A stretch of DNA of 37,553 nt from an uncultured Lachnospiraceae bacterium (lineage in GTDB: Bacteria; Bacillota; Clostridia; Lachnospirales; Lachnospiraceae), in the NCBI GenBank assembly GCA_947626715.1, contig CANQTG010000017.1, forward strand, positions 1 to 37,553. The letters are read 5' to 3'. Positions within the stretch are counted from its first letter, which is position 1; each line of letters begins with the position of its first letter. This document shows positions 1-7,977 of this stretch, piece after piece. The position numbers and the translations under genes were made by a program. The notes below the pieces were generated by a model that was not told the origin of the DNA, searched no databases, and worked only from the letters and a program-made list of their open reading frames with translations.

Positions 1-1956
1 ACGATAAGGGGCAAGGGCGAGATCCTTGCGAATCTGCGGAAGGAAGTCAAAAAGGCGGAAAAGATCTATCTGGCGACCGACCCCGACCGGGAAGGGGAAG
101 CGATCTCGTGGCACCTGCTGCATACGCTCAGGCTGGAAGATAAAAAGGTTTACCGGATCACCTTTAACGAGATCACGAAAAACGCGGTAAAGGAATCCTT
201 AAAACACGCGCGGGAGATCGATATGAACCTCGTGGACGCGCAGCAGGCGCGCCGCGTGCTCGACCGTATGGTGGGGTATCGGATCTCGCCGCTTCTGTGG
301 GCGAAGATCAAGCGCGGCCTTTCCGCGGGCAGGGTGCAGTCGGTCGCGCTGCGTATCATATGCGACAGAGAAGAAGAGATCGGCGCGTTCATTCCTGAGG
401 AATACTGGACATTGGATGCGCTTTTTGATGTGGAGGGGGAGAAAAAGCCCCTGACCGCGAAATATTACGGCGATAAGGACGGGAAAAAGACCATCCGCTC
501 CAAAGAGGAGCTGGATCGGATCACAGCGTCGCTCTCGGGCGCGGCGTGCCGGGTCGAGGAGGTCAAAAAGGGCGAGCGTATCAAAAAAGCGCCGCTTCCA
601 TTTACGACCTCGACGCTCCAGCAGGCGGCGAGCGGGGCGCTGAATTTCTCCACGCAGAAAACGATGCGCATAGCGCAGCAGCTCTATGAGGGCGTCGAGA
701 TCAAAGGCAGCGGGACGGTCGGCCTGATCTCCTATCTGCGTACCGATTCCACGCGGATCTCGGATGAGGCGGCGCAGATGGCAAAGGAGTATATCTCGCG
801 CCAGTTCGGGAGCGAATACGCGGCGGGAGAGAGCGGGGAGAAAAAGAACGGGGCGAGGATACAGGACGCCCACGAAGCGATAAGGCCGACGGATATCGCG
901 CGGACGCCGCTCTCCCTAAAGGAATCACTCGGGCGGGATCAGTTCCGCCTCTATCAGCTGATCTGGAAACGCTTTGCGGCGAGCCAGATGGCCGCCGCCC
1001 GCTATGAGACGACGAACGTCAGGATCGGGGCGGGAGAGCACTGCTTTACGGTATCGGCCTCCCGGACGCTCTTTGACGGCTTTCAGTGCGTATACAATCT
1101 GGAAGATGAGGAAAAGCAGGAGGGGAACCAGATCATAAAGGGGATCGACCGGGATTCGGCCCTTACGCTTTCCAAATTGGAGCCCAAGCAGCACTTTACG
1201 CAGCCGCCGGCGCACTATACGGAGGCCAGCCTCGTGCGGGCGCTGGAAGAGCTCGGCATCGGCAGGCCGAGCACCTATGCGCCGACGATCACGACGATCC
1301 TCGCGAGACGCTATGTGACGAAGGAAAATAAGAATCTTTATGTAACGGAGCTGGGCGAGGTCGTCAACAATATGATGAAGGAGGCGTTTCCGAGTATCGT
1401 GGACGTCAGCTTCACGGCCAATCTGGAGGCGCTGCTGGATAAGGTGGAGGAGGGCGTCGTGAGCTGGAAGACGGTAGTCTCTAATTTCTATCCCGATCTG
1501 GACGAGGCGGTCGGCCGCGCGGAGCAGGAGCTGGCGCAGGTGACGATCCGGGACGAGGTATCGGACGAGGTATGCGAGCTCTGCGGCAGGCAGATGGTGA
1601 TAAAGTACGGGCCGCATGGCAGATTCTTGGCCTGCCCCGGCTTTCCCGAATGCCGCAGTACGAAGCCCTACTATGAAAAGATCGGTGTCGCGTGCCCGAA
1701 ATGCGGGGCGGATATCGTATTGAAAAAGACCAAAAAGGGCCGCAGGTATTACGGCTGTATCAACAATCCGCAGTGCGATTTCATGGTATGGCAGAAGCCC
1801 TCGAAGATCCGCTGCGAAAAATGCGGCGCGCTGACGCTGGAAAAGGGCGGCAGACTGGTATGCACGAACGAGGCGTGCGGGAACGTTATGAAAAAAGGGA
1901 AAGAGGAGCCGGAAGAGGGAAAGGGAGAAAAGATAAAAAATTTGGCAAATTTTTGA
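1..1956 (+). CDS. topA: DNA topoisomerase I (type IA), 5' end outside window
   Basis: Relaxes negative supercoils by cutting one DNA strand through a tyrosyl-DNA intermediate. The frame is open from base 1, so the N-terminus is missing; by comparison with E. coli TopA about 85 residues are lost, including the start of the Toprim domain. Visible: the Toprim acidic motif DPDREGE (79-99), the catalytic tyrosine in LISYLRTDSTR (Tyr codon 733-735), and three C-terminal four-cysteine zinc ribbons beginning near 1573, 1693 and 1813, followed by a Lys/Glu-rich tail. The stop is TGA at 1954-1956. topA directly upstream of codY and the flagellar operon is a familiar Firmicutes arrangement. No terminator is visible after it, and the codY control region starts at its stop codon. 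Confidence 0.97.
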   Translation, partial: TIRGKGEILANLRKEVKKAEKIYLATDPDREGEAISWHLLHTLRLEDKKVYRITFNEITKNAVKESLKHAREIDMNLVDAQQARRVLDRMVGYRISPLLWAKIKRGLSAGRVQSVALRIICDREEEIGAFIPEEYWTLDALFDVEGEKKPLTAKYYGDKDGKKTIRSKEELDRITASLSGAACRVEEVKKGERIKKAPLPFTTSTLQQAASGALNFSTQKTMRIAQQLYEGVEIKGSGTVGLISYLRTDSTRISDEAAQMAKEYISRQFGSEYAAGESGEKKNGARIQDAHEAIRPTDIARTPLSLKESLGRDQFRLYQLIWKRFAASQMAAARYETTNVRIGAGEHCFTVSASRTLFDGFQCVYNLEDEEKQEGNQIIKGIDRDSALTLSKLEPKQHFTQPPAHYTEASLVRALEELGIGRPSTYAPTITTILARRYVTKENKNLYVTELGEVVNNMMKEAFPSIVDVSFTANLEALLDKVEEGVVSWKTVVSNFYPDLDEAVGRAEQELAQVTIRDEVSDEVCELCGRQMVIKYGPHGRFLACPGFPECRSTKPYYEKIGVACPKCGADIVLKKTKKGRRYYGCINNPQCDFMVWQKPSKIRCEKCGALTLEKGGRLVCTNEACGNVMKKGKEEPEEGKGEKIKNLANF

Positions 1957-1957
1957 C

Positions 1958-1972
1958 ATTTTCCAGAAAAAT
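1958..1972 (+). promoter_or_regulatory. Putative CodY-binding box upstream of codY
   Basis: The sequence ATTTTCCAGAAAAAT matches the published CodY consensus AATTTTCWGAAAATT at 12 of 15 positions. It lies just downstream of the topA stop and immediately upstream of the best -35 candidate of codY. Seen: the match and its position. Inferred: CodY autoregulation, which is known in several Firmicutes. AT-rich intergenic DNA can give such a match by chance, so binding is unproven. Confidence 0.45.
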
Positions 1973-1973
1973 A

Positions 1974-2002
1974 TTGATTAATTCCCGATATTGTATTAAA
2001 AT
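1974..2002 (+). promoter_or_regulatory. Probable sigma-A promoter of codY
   Basis: TTGATT (1974-1979) and TAAAAT (1997-2002) are separated by 17 bp, in a short AT-rich patch between two GC-rich genes. An overlapping alternative is TTGACA (1953-1958, across the topA stop) with ATTAAT (1977-1982) at 18 bp. Either would give a leader of about 70-90 nt ahead of codY. The CodY-like box overlaps the second alternative and touches the first. Confidence 0.5.
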
Positions 2003-2076
2003 AAGAACAAGTATTACGGTGGAAGAGAACGGCGCGCAAGGCGGGATCGCAGGAGGAGACAGGAGAGGGACTCTGT

Positions 2077-2892
2077 ATGAGCAGTATACAGTTATTGGAC
2101 AAAACGAGAAAAATAGGAATGCTGCTGCATAACAACAATTCCAGCAAGGTCGTGTTCAACGATATCTGCAGCGTCATGAAAGAGATTCTCGCTTCCAACG
2201 TACTGGTGATCAGCCGCAAGGGCAAGGTGCTGGGCATTGGGAAGGCGGACGGCGTAGACGAGATCGGGGAGCTGATCGAGAACCGGGTAGGCGGGCATGT
2301 CGATCCCATGCTGAATGAAAGGATGCTGGGCGTGCTCTCCACCAAAGAAAATGTGAACCTGCAGACGCTGGGTTTTGAAAAGACGGATACGGCGAGCCTG
2401 CAGGCCATCATATCCCCGATTGATATCGCGGGGGAGCGGTTAGGGACGCTGTTTATCTACCGGGCGGGCCGTCCCTATGAGATCGACGACATCATTCTGT
2501 GCGAGTACGGGACTACGGTCGTTTCGCTGGAGATGCTGCGGGCGGTCAATGAAGAGAGCGCCGAGGAGGCGAGGAAGCTCTCCGTCGTCCGCTCGGCGAT
2601 CAGTACCCTTTCTTTCTCCGAGATCGAGGCGGTGATCCACATCTTTGAAGAGCTCGACGGCATGGAGGGCGTGCTGGTAGCCAGCAAGATCGCCGACAGG
2701 GTAGGCATTACGCGCTCCGTCATCGTGAACGCGCTGCGCAAGTTCGAGAGCGCGGGCGTGATCGAATCGAGATCGTCGGGCATGAAGGGGACTTATATCC
2801 GGGTGCTCAACGACGTCGTGTTCGGGGAAGTGGCGCGGCTGAAGGAGAAAAACGCGGAGAGAGACGGGCTTTTGCAGGAACGATCCAAGTAA
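2077..2892 (+). CDS. codY: GTP/branched-chain-amino-acid-sensing global repressor CodY
   Basis: Global transcriptional regulator that binds GTP and branched-chain amino acids and represses stationary-phase, nutrient-acquisition and, in some species, motility genes. The 271-residue product is slightly longer than B. subtilis CodY (259). The N-terminal half is the GAF-type sensor. The C-terminal winged helix contains ASKIADRVGITRSVIVNAL and the wing SSGMKGTYIRVLND, which closely resemble B. subtilis CodY as I recall it. A short charged tail extends the C-terminus. The start ATG at 2077 follows a purine-rich AGGAGAGGG site. It sits between topA and the flagellar operon, as in many Clostridia and Bacilli, and is separated from flgB by a terminator. 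Confidence 0.97.
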   Translation: MSSIQLLDKTRKIGMLLHNNNSSKVVFNDICSVMKEILASNVLVISRKGKVLGIGKADGVDEIGELIENRVGGHVDPMLNERMLGVLSTKENVNLQTLGFEKTDTASLQAIISPIDIAGERLGTLFIYRAGRPYEIDDIILCEYGTTVVSLEMLRAVNEESAEEARKLSVVRSAISTLSFSEIEAVIHIFEELDGMEGVLVASKIADRVGITRSVIVNALRKFESAGVIESRSSGMKGTYIRVLNDVVFGEVARLKEKNAERDGLLQERSK

Positions 2893-2970
2893 AGCGGGAT
2901 TGCAGGAAAGCGCGGTTAAAATAAGGAAAGATCAAAATAGGGCAGGCTTTCAGGGAAGAAAGCGGGACGT

Positions 2971-3003
2971 AAAGGGACTTATGAAAAGATAAGTCCTTTT
3001 TTT
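2971..3003 (+). terminator. Intrinsic terminator after codY
   Basis: A 12-bp inverted repeat (2971-2982 with 2989-3000, one G-T pair) around the loop GAAAAG runs into seven T residues (2997-3003). It lies about 80 bp after the codY stop and just before the flgB promoter, so it should separate codY transcription from the flagellar operon. Confidence 0.85.
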
Positions 3004-3012
3004 ATAAAAATC

Positions 3013-3040
3013 TTGAGTTTTTTCGGAAATCATTTATAAT
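3013..3040 (+). promoter_or_regulatory. Sigma-A-like promoter of the fla/che operon
   Basis: TTGAGT (3013-3018) and a perfect TATAAT (3035-3040) are spaced 16 bp apart, directly after the codY terminator and about 50 bp before the likely flgB start at 3099. This is the best promoter candidate for the whole downstream operon. The spacer contains the short palindromic core TTTTCGGAAA (3020-3029). It matches the core of a CodY box, but only 9 of 15 positions over the full consensus. Confidence 0.7.
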
Positions 3041-3098
3041 AAGATAAGGTGGAATGCTTGAATGGGGATTCAGGCTTTTCGGAACGGAAGGAGAAATC

Positions 3099-3488
3099 AT
3101 GATTCATTCAAACGTATTTGATTATGTAAACGTAATGGACAAGACGCTGGACGCGGCATGGCGCAGGAACGAGGTGCTCTCCAACAATCTCGCCAATGCG
3201 ACTACGCCGGGCTATAAGCGGCAGGATCTTAACTTTGAGGGAGAGCTGCGCAGGGCGCTGGGAAATTCGCGCTATACCTCGATCGATTCGAAGGTGGCGA
3301 ATCTGAAGATCAACAGACTGAACCCGCGCACCTATACGGACTACTCCAATTTTTCCTACCGCATGGACCGCAATAACGTCGATCCCGATACGGAAGGCGT
3401 AATGCTGGCTTCCAATCAGCTCAAGTACTACGGGATCATGGAGGCGGCGAATCAGGAGTTCGCCAATTTAAAGCTGGTGACTAAGTAA
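3099..3488 (+). CDS. flgB: Flagellar proximal rod protein FlgB
   Basis: Structural subunit of the proximal rod of the flagellar basal body, exported by the flagellar type III system. The 129-residue product has the conserved rod/hook-family N-terminal motif NNLANATTPGYKR and a C-terminal helix ending in NQEFANLKLVTK. The ATG at 3099 is chosen because GGAAGGAG lies 5-12 nt upstream. The frame stays open upstream to an ATG at 3054, but that would add 15 residues not expected for FlgB and would begin almost at the predicted transcription start. First gene of the operon; followed by an unusually long spacer before flgC. Confidence 0.96.
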   Translation: MIHSNVFDYVNVMDKTLDAAWRRNEVLSNNLANATTPGYKRQDLNFEGELRRALGNSRYTSIDSKVANLKINRLNPRTYTDYSNFSYRMDRNNVDPDTEGVMLASNQLKYYGIMEAANQEFANLKLVTK

Positions 3489-3674
3489 GACGGCCCCTGC
3501 CGCCGCGCATACGGAGCAGGAAGATCTTTCATGCGCGCGGGCGCGCTCCTTTGCATGAGGCCGCGATGAAGCAGTCGCGGCGAAAGGACAGCGGCGAAAG
3601 CAGTCGCGGCGAAGGCAATCGCGGCAAAGGACGCTCTCGAAGAGACGGCGCATACCAGATGGAGGTAACGGAAT
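3489..3674 (+). other. Long flgB-flgC spacer without a gene
   Basis: A 186-bp gap inside an operon whose other gaps are 0-125 bp. No convincing coding sequence on either strand. It holds a very GC-rich stretch with a GCGC inverted repeat (3533-3546), imperfect direct repeats (3571-3631), and the flgC ribosome site GGAGG near 3661. No promoter or terminator with a T-run was seen. Confidence 0.6.
3571..3631 (+). repeat. Imperfect direct repeats in the flgB-flgC spacer
   Basis: Two 18-nt copies, GCAGTCGCGGCGAAAGGA at 3571-3588 and GCAGTCGCGGCGAAGGCA at 3600-3617, differ at two bases and begin 29 nt apart. Degenerate partial copies lie between and after them (3589-3599 and 3618-3631). The unit is non-coding and does not form an obvious long hairpin. 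Confidence 0.75.
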
Positions 3675-4118
3675 ATGGCACTTTTTACATCGTTTGATAT
3701 CAACGCATCCGGCCTGACGGCGGAGCGTTACCGCATGGATATCATCTCACAGAATATCGCAAACGCGCATACCACAAGGACGGAGGATGGCACGCCGTAC
3801 CGCCGCAAGGTCGTGACCTTCGCGGAGAAGGAAAGCCAGACGCCCTTCAGCCGCGTGCTCAATACGGCGTTGGACAATTATTCGGGCAAGGGCGTCAAGG
3901 TCAGCAAGGTGACGGAGGACAACTGGACCGATATGAAGATGGTCTACGACCCGTCCCATCCCGACGCGGACGAAAACGGCTACGTGCTCTATCCGAACGT
4001 CGATATCGTGACGGAGATGACGAACCTAATCGACGCCAGCCGCGCCTACGAGGCCAACGCGACGGCGTTCAACGCCAGCAAGTCCATTGCGATGAGAGGG
4101 CTTGAGATGGCGCAGTAA
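3675..4118 (+). CDS. flgC: Flagellar proximal rod protein FlgC
   Basis: Proximal rod subunit acting with FlgB, FlgF and FliE. The 147-residue product is the usual FlgC length. It begins with the rod signature FDINASGLTAERYRMDIIS and QNIANAHT, has the FlgC central motif VYDPSHPDADENGYVLYPNV, and ends with the C-terminal heptad region SRAYEANATAFNASKSIAMR. The ATG at 3675 follows GGAGG with about 10 nt spacing. Second gene of the operon; 37 nt separate it from fliE. Confidence 0.97.
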   Translation: MALFTSFDINASGLTAERYRMDIISQNIANAHTTRTEDGTPYRRKVVTFAEKESQTPFSRVLNTALDNYSGKGVKVSKVTEDNWTDMKMVYDPSHPDADENGYVLYPNVDIVTEMTNLIDASRAYEANATAFNASKSIAMRGLEMAQ

Positions 4119-4155
4119 GCGGCTTTTACAGATGAAAAATAAGGGGAAATAGGAA

Positions 4156-4485
4156 ATGGATATCGCATCATTGTATCATGTGAGCTCCGGCGCTGTCAGA
4201 GAGGCGGCAGAGCAGACCGGGGCGGCGAAGCGTGCGGCGGCGGCTAAGGAAGGGCAGGATCTGTTCAGTACGGTGCTGCACGACGCGATTGATAATCTAC
4301 ATACGACCAACAGCTATATTTCCGATGCGGAGAATGAGAAATTAAAGCTCGCGTTAGGGCAGGCGGAGAATACCCATGATCTGTCGATCGCCATGCAGAA
4401 GGCGTCGTACGCACTGCAGTATACGGTCGCTGTAAGGGACAGGTTTCTGGAGGCTTACAGAGAGATCATGCAGATGCAGATTTAA
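4156..4485 (+). CDS. fliE: Flagellar hook-basal body protein FliE
   Basis: Small exported protein that joins the MS ring to the proximal rod. The 109-residue length and the C-terminal half (HDLSIAMQKASYALQYTVAVRDRFLEAYREIMQMQI) match FliE, whose most conserved element is this C-terminal helix pair. The N-terminus is Ala-rich and variable. It lies between flgC and fliF as in B. subtilis, with 18 nt to fliF. Confidence 0.95.
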   Translation: MDIASLYHVSSGAVREAAEQTGAAKRAAAAKEGQDLFSTVLHDAIDNLHTTNSYISDAENEKLKLALGQAENTHDLSIAMQKASYALQYTVAVRDRFLEAYREIMQMQI

Positions 4486-4503
4486 TCGTGGGAGTAAGGA
4501 AAC

Positions 4504-6102
4504 ATGGCTGACAGGTTGAGGGCGATTCCGGCAAAGATACTGGAATGGTGGAACAGGTTTACGTCGAAGCAAAAGACGGTCATCATATGTATCGCGGCGG
4601 GCGTTATCATTGCGTTCGCGATCCTGATAACCGTTCTGACCAGACCGCGGTACGAGCTGCTCGCGAATTGCGAAAGTACAAAAGAGGCGTCGCAGATCAC
4701 GGGGCTTCTCGACGGCGCGGGGATCACCTATACGGTGTCGGACGACGGATATCAGATCAGGGTTCTAAAGGAGCAGCTTTCGGATGCGAACCTGCTGCTC
4801 GGCGCGAACGATATCCCGGCGGCGGCATACGGGATAGACAATGTGACGGACGGCGGGTTTTCGACGACCGAGTCCGATAAACAGAAACGTTATAAATTAT
4901 ATCTGGAAAGCAAGATGGAGGAGGATCTGACCCGCTTTGAGGCTGTCAAAAAGGCGGACGTCCAGCTCTCCCTGCCGGAGAACGACGGCACCCTTCTTTC
5001 CAAAGCGGAGGAATCCTTCGCCAGCGTCATACTGGAGCTGGACGGGGAGTTTACGCAGGAAAACGCGGCGGCGATGGCGCAGTTCGTAAAGACCGCGCTC
5101 GGCAATGAGAACGCCAATAATATCACGATACTCGACAGTCAGGGCAACCTTTTATACTCCGGCGAGGATACCTATTCCGCGACGGGGAACGCCAGCAACC
5201 AGCTCTCGGTCAAGCAGCAGGCGGAGCGGCTCGTGCGCAACGAGGTCAAGCGGGTGCTGCTGGGCACGAACCAGTACGACAATATCGAAGTGGCCAGCAA
5301 TCTGACGCTGGATTTTTCTTCGACGGAGATCACGGAGCACGACTATACCCCGGCGGACGGGCAGACGCAGGGCGTGCTCAGCCATGAGGACGTATACAGC
5401 TCGGAGAATGTCAACAGCTCGGGCGGGCCGCCCGGGACAGATTCCAACAGCGAGACGACCTATGAGATGCCGGATACCGACGAGTCCAGCGCTACCGTAT
5501 CGGAAGAGTCCAGAGACTATCTCCCGAACGAGAGGATCATGTCGCAGACGGTCCCGCCGGGACTGATCCAGTACGCGGAATCCTCCATCTCGGTAACGGC
5601 GATCACCTACCGGGTGGAGCGGGAAGAGGATATCCGCGATCAGGGGCTTTTGGACGGGATCAGCTGGGAGGAATACAAGGCGGCGAACGGCGGCCGCACC
5701 TTACAGCCCGTCGATGACAATATCATTGATATCGTATCGAAGGCGACGGGGATCGCGGTGGAGAATATCGCGATGGTAGCCTATGAGGAGCCGCTCTTTA
5801 TCGACAGGGAGGGCCTGAATATCCGGCCGACCGATGTGATCCAAGTCGTGCTGATCCTCATTATCTTAGGGCTTCTGGCCTTTGTCGTGTTCAGGAGTAT
5901 GCGCGGCGAGCGGCAGACGGAGGAGGAAGAGCCTCTCTCCGTAGAGGATCTGCTCCAATCCACGCCGGAAGGGGAACTCGAGGACGTGGTGCTAGAGGAT
6001 ATGTCCGAGGCGCGCAAGATGATAGAAAAATTCGTAGACGAGAATCCCGAAGCAGTGGCCAATCTGCTGCGGAGCTGGCTCAACGAGGACTGGGGGGAAT
6101 AA
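4504..6102 (+). CDS. fliF: Flagellar MS-ring protein FliF
   Basis: Forms the MS ring in the cytoplasmic membrane, the base on which rod, rotor and export gate assemble. The 532-residue protein has a first membrane helix at about residues 24-47, ring-building motifs in the external part (conserved YKLYLESKMEEDLTRFEAVKKADVQL region), an acidic Ser/Thr/Gly-rich segment around residues 298-335, a second membrane helix at about 447-466, and an acidic C-terminal tail ending in RSWLNEDWGE that should bind FliG. fliG starts 3 nt after the stop, implying translational coupling. Confidence 0.97.
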   Translation: MADRLRAIPAKILEWWNRFTSKQKTVIICIAAGVIIAFAILITVLTRPRYELLANCESTKEASQITGLLDGAGITYTVSDDGYQIRVLKEQLSDANLLLGANDIPAAAYGIDNVTDGGFSTTESDKQKRYKLYLESKMEEDLTRFEAVKKADVQLSLPENDGTLLSKAEESFASVILELDGEFTQENAAAMAQFVKTALGNENANNITILDSQGNLLYSGEDTYSATGNASNQLSVKQQAERLVRNEVKRVLLGTNQYDNIEVASNLTLDFSSTEITEHDYTPADGQTQGVLSHEDVYSSENVNSSGGPPGTDSNSETTYEMPDTDESSATVSEESRDYLPNERIMSQTVPPGLIQYAESSISVTAITYRVEREEDIRDQGLLDGISWEEYKAANGGRTLQPVDDNIIDIVSKATGIAVENIAMVAYEEPLFIDREGLNIRPTDVIQVVLILIILGLLAFVVFRSMRGERQTEEEEPLSVEDLLQSTPEGELEDVVLEDMSEARKMIEKFVDENPEAVANLLRSWLNEDWGE

Positions 6103-6105
6103 GAG

Positions 6106-7116
6106 ATGGCGGCAACTTCAGGATTAACCGGAATGCAGAAAGCGGCGGTGCTGCTCATTACGCTCGGGCCGGAGAAATCCTCCCAGATCTTTAAGCATTT
6201 AAAAGAGGACGAGATCGAGGAGCTCACGCTTGAGATCGCGAATACGAGGAGCATTACGCCTCAGGTAAAGGACGAGGTCTTAGACGAATTTTATCAAGTC
6301 TGCTTAGCGCAGAAGTATATCGCCGAGGGCGGTATCGGATATGCGAAGGAGCTGCTGGAAAAGGCGCTTGGCGAGGAAAAGGCGCGGGACGTGATCGGCA
6401 AGCTGACCGCCTCCTTACAGGTCAAGCCCTTCGAGTTTGTGCGTAAGACGGATCCGTCGCAGCTTCTTAACTTCATACAGGATGAGCATCCGCAGACGAT
6501 CGCCCTGATCATGTCGTATCTGACGGCTGCGCAGTCCTCGCTGATCCTGTCGGCGCTGCCGCCGGAGCGGCAGGCGGACGTAGCCAAGCGTATCGCTATG
6601 ATGGACAGGACGAGCCCGGACGTTATCAAGGAGGTAGAAAAGGTGTTGGAATCCAAGCTTTCCTCTTTGGTCAATCAGGATTATACGATCATCGGCGGCG
6701 TGGACGCCGTCGTGGAGATCTTAAACTCGGTAGACCGCGGTACCGAAAAGCATATCATGGAGACGCTGGAGATCGAGGAGCCGGAGTTAGCGGACGAGAT
6801 CAGGAAGAAGATGTTCGTATTCGAGGATATCCTCCTTCTGGACGACCGCGCGATCCAGAGAGTGCTGCGGGACGTGGAAAACAGCGATCTGGCGATCGCG
6901 CTCAAGGGCGCGAACGAGAACGTACAGAGCGCAATCTTCAACAACCTCTCGAAGCGCCTTGCGGCGATGATCAAAGAGGACATGGAGTTTATGGGGCCTG
7001 TCCGTATGAAGGACGTGGAAGAGGCGCAGCAGAAGATCGTAAATATCATCAGAAAACTGGAAGATTCGGCAGAGATCGTTATCTCCAGAGGCGGAGGCGA
7101 CGAGATTGTTATCTAA
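6106..7116 (+). CDS. fliG: Flagellar motor switch protein FliG
   Basis: Rotor protein that transmits torque from the stator. The 336-residue product has the N-terminal FliF-binding domain (QKAAVLLITLGPEKSSQIFKHL), the middle-domain EHPQT motif at about residues 127-131 used in FliM binding, and the C-terminal torque-helix region with LLLDDRAIQRVLRDVENSDL and FNNLSKRLAAMIKEDM. Length and motifs are typical. Its last codons overlap the TTG start of fliH by 11 nt. Confidence 0.98.
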   Translation: MAATSGLTGMQKAAVLLITLGPEKSSQIFKHLKEDEIEELTLEIANTRSITPQVKDEVLDEFYQVCLAQKYIAEGGIGYAKELLEKALGEEKARDVIGKLTASLQVKPFEFVRKTDPSQLLNFIQDEHPQTIALIMSYLTAAQSSLILSALPPERQADVAKRIAMMDRTSPDVIKEVEKVLESKLSSLVNQDYTIIGGVDAVVEILNSVDRGTEKHIMETLEIEEPELADEIRKKMFVFEDILLLDDRAIQRVLRDVENSDLAIALKGANENVQSAIFNNLSKRLAAMIKEDMEFMGPVRMKDVEEAQQKIVNIIRKLEDSAEIVISRGGGDEIVI

Positions 7117-7966
7117 TAACCTGTTAAAGGGCGCGTGGGTACAATATCATGACGATGAAACCAGAGTAATCAAAAGCAGCGAAGCGGTGGAAAAGCGCCT
7201 GTTCGGTCAGGAGGCGCCAGAGCGCGCGCCGGAGCCGGAGGATACAGAGGATGCGCCGGAGCCGGGCGAATTTCAGGGCGGCCTGCAGGCGGAGGAATTG
7301 GAGGGGCTGCTGGCGGACCCCGACGACGAGACCACGGTATTCCATGCCCAGCAATCGCCTCCCGCCCCCGTTTACGACGGGCCGAGCCCGGAGGAGCTGA
7401 TCGCGCAGGCGGAGGATGAGATCAGGCGGATGCGCGAGGACGCGCAGGCGGAGATCGAAGCGGCCAAGAAATGGGCCGTGGAGGAGAGCCGGAAAGCGGG
7501 CCGGGAACAGGGCTACCATGACGGCATGTCCGCCGCGCAGGCGGAGGCGGATCAAAGACAGCGCAGCCTCGAGGACTCCTATCAGGAGAAGCTGCGCGAG
7601 ATGGAACCGGCGCTTGTGAAGGAGCTTGCAGGGATCTATGAACATATTTTCCATGTCGGGCTGGGCGAATATCAGGATCTTGTCATGCGCCTGCTCGATC
7701 ATTGTATGCAGAAGATCGAGGGCGGCGGCGATTATATCGTGCATGTGAGCCCGGCGGATTATCCGTTCGTCAGTATACAGAAAACGGCGCTTCTAGAGGA
7801 GATGGGGAATAAAAACGCTACGCTCGAGGTCGTAGAGGACGCCGCGCTGCGCAAGAACGAGTGCATGATCGAGACGGAGGGCGGTATCTATGACTGCAGC
7901 CTAGACGTCCAGCTCGCCGCTCTGCGCAGGGAGCTGCTGCTTCTTTCCTATGAAAGCGCAGAGTAA
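7106..7966 (+). CDS. fliH: Flagellar export apparatus regulator FliH
   Basis: Binds and regulates the export ATPase FliI and links it to the rotor C-ring. The 286-residue product has an acidic Pro/Glu-rich N-terminal third, a long charged coiled-coil region (about residues 90-170), and a C-terminal globular domain. The start is a TTG at 7106 inside the end of fliG, with GGAGG about 8 nt upstream; it gives the N-terminus MLSNNLLKGAWV. Sequence conservation in FliH is low, so the call rests on position between fliG and fliI plus the coiled-coil layout. Confidence 0.9.
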   Translation: MLSNNLLKGAWVQYHDDETRVIKSSEAVEKRLFGQEAPERAPEPEDTEDAPEPGEFQGGLQAEELEGLLADPDDETTVFHAQQSPPAPVYDGPSPEELIAQAEDEIRRMREDAQAEIEAAKKWAVEESRKAGREQGYHDGMSAAQAEADQRQRSLEDSYQEKLREMEPALVKELAGIYEHIFHVGLGEYQDLVMRLLDHCMQKIEGGGDYIVHVSPADYPFVSIQKTALLEEMGNKNATLEVVEDAALRKNECMIETEGGIYDCSLDVQLAALRRELLLLSYESAE

Positions 7967-7977
7967 GGGAACGCAGA

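Noticed and set aside
925-1959. Long open frame on the minus strand opposite topA
   Set aside because: It is the antisense shadow of a clear topoisomerase frame; the translation has no recognisable domain and is rich in Arg/Leu as expected from GC-biased codons.
1984-1991. CCCGATAT, resembling the sigma-28 -10 element GCCGATAT, upstream of codY
   Set aside because: No TAAA-like -35 at 15-16 bp upstream (AGAA instead), and the sigma-A elements in the same region fit better.
3533-3546. GCGC-rich inverted repeat in the flgB-flgC spacer as a terminator
   Set aside because: The stem is only 4 bp with a usable loop and there is no T-run; a terminator here would also cut the operon after its first gene.
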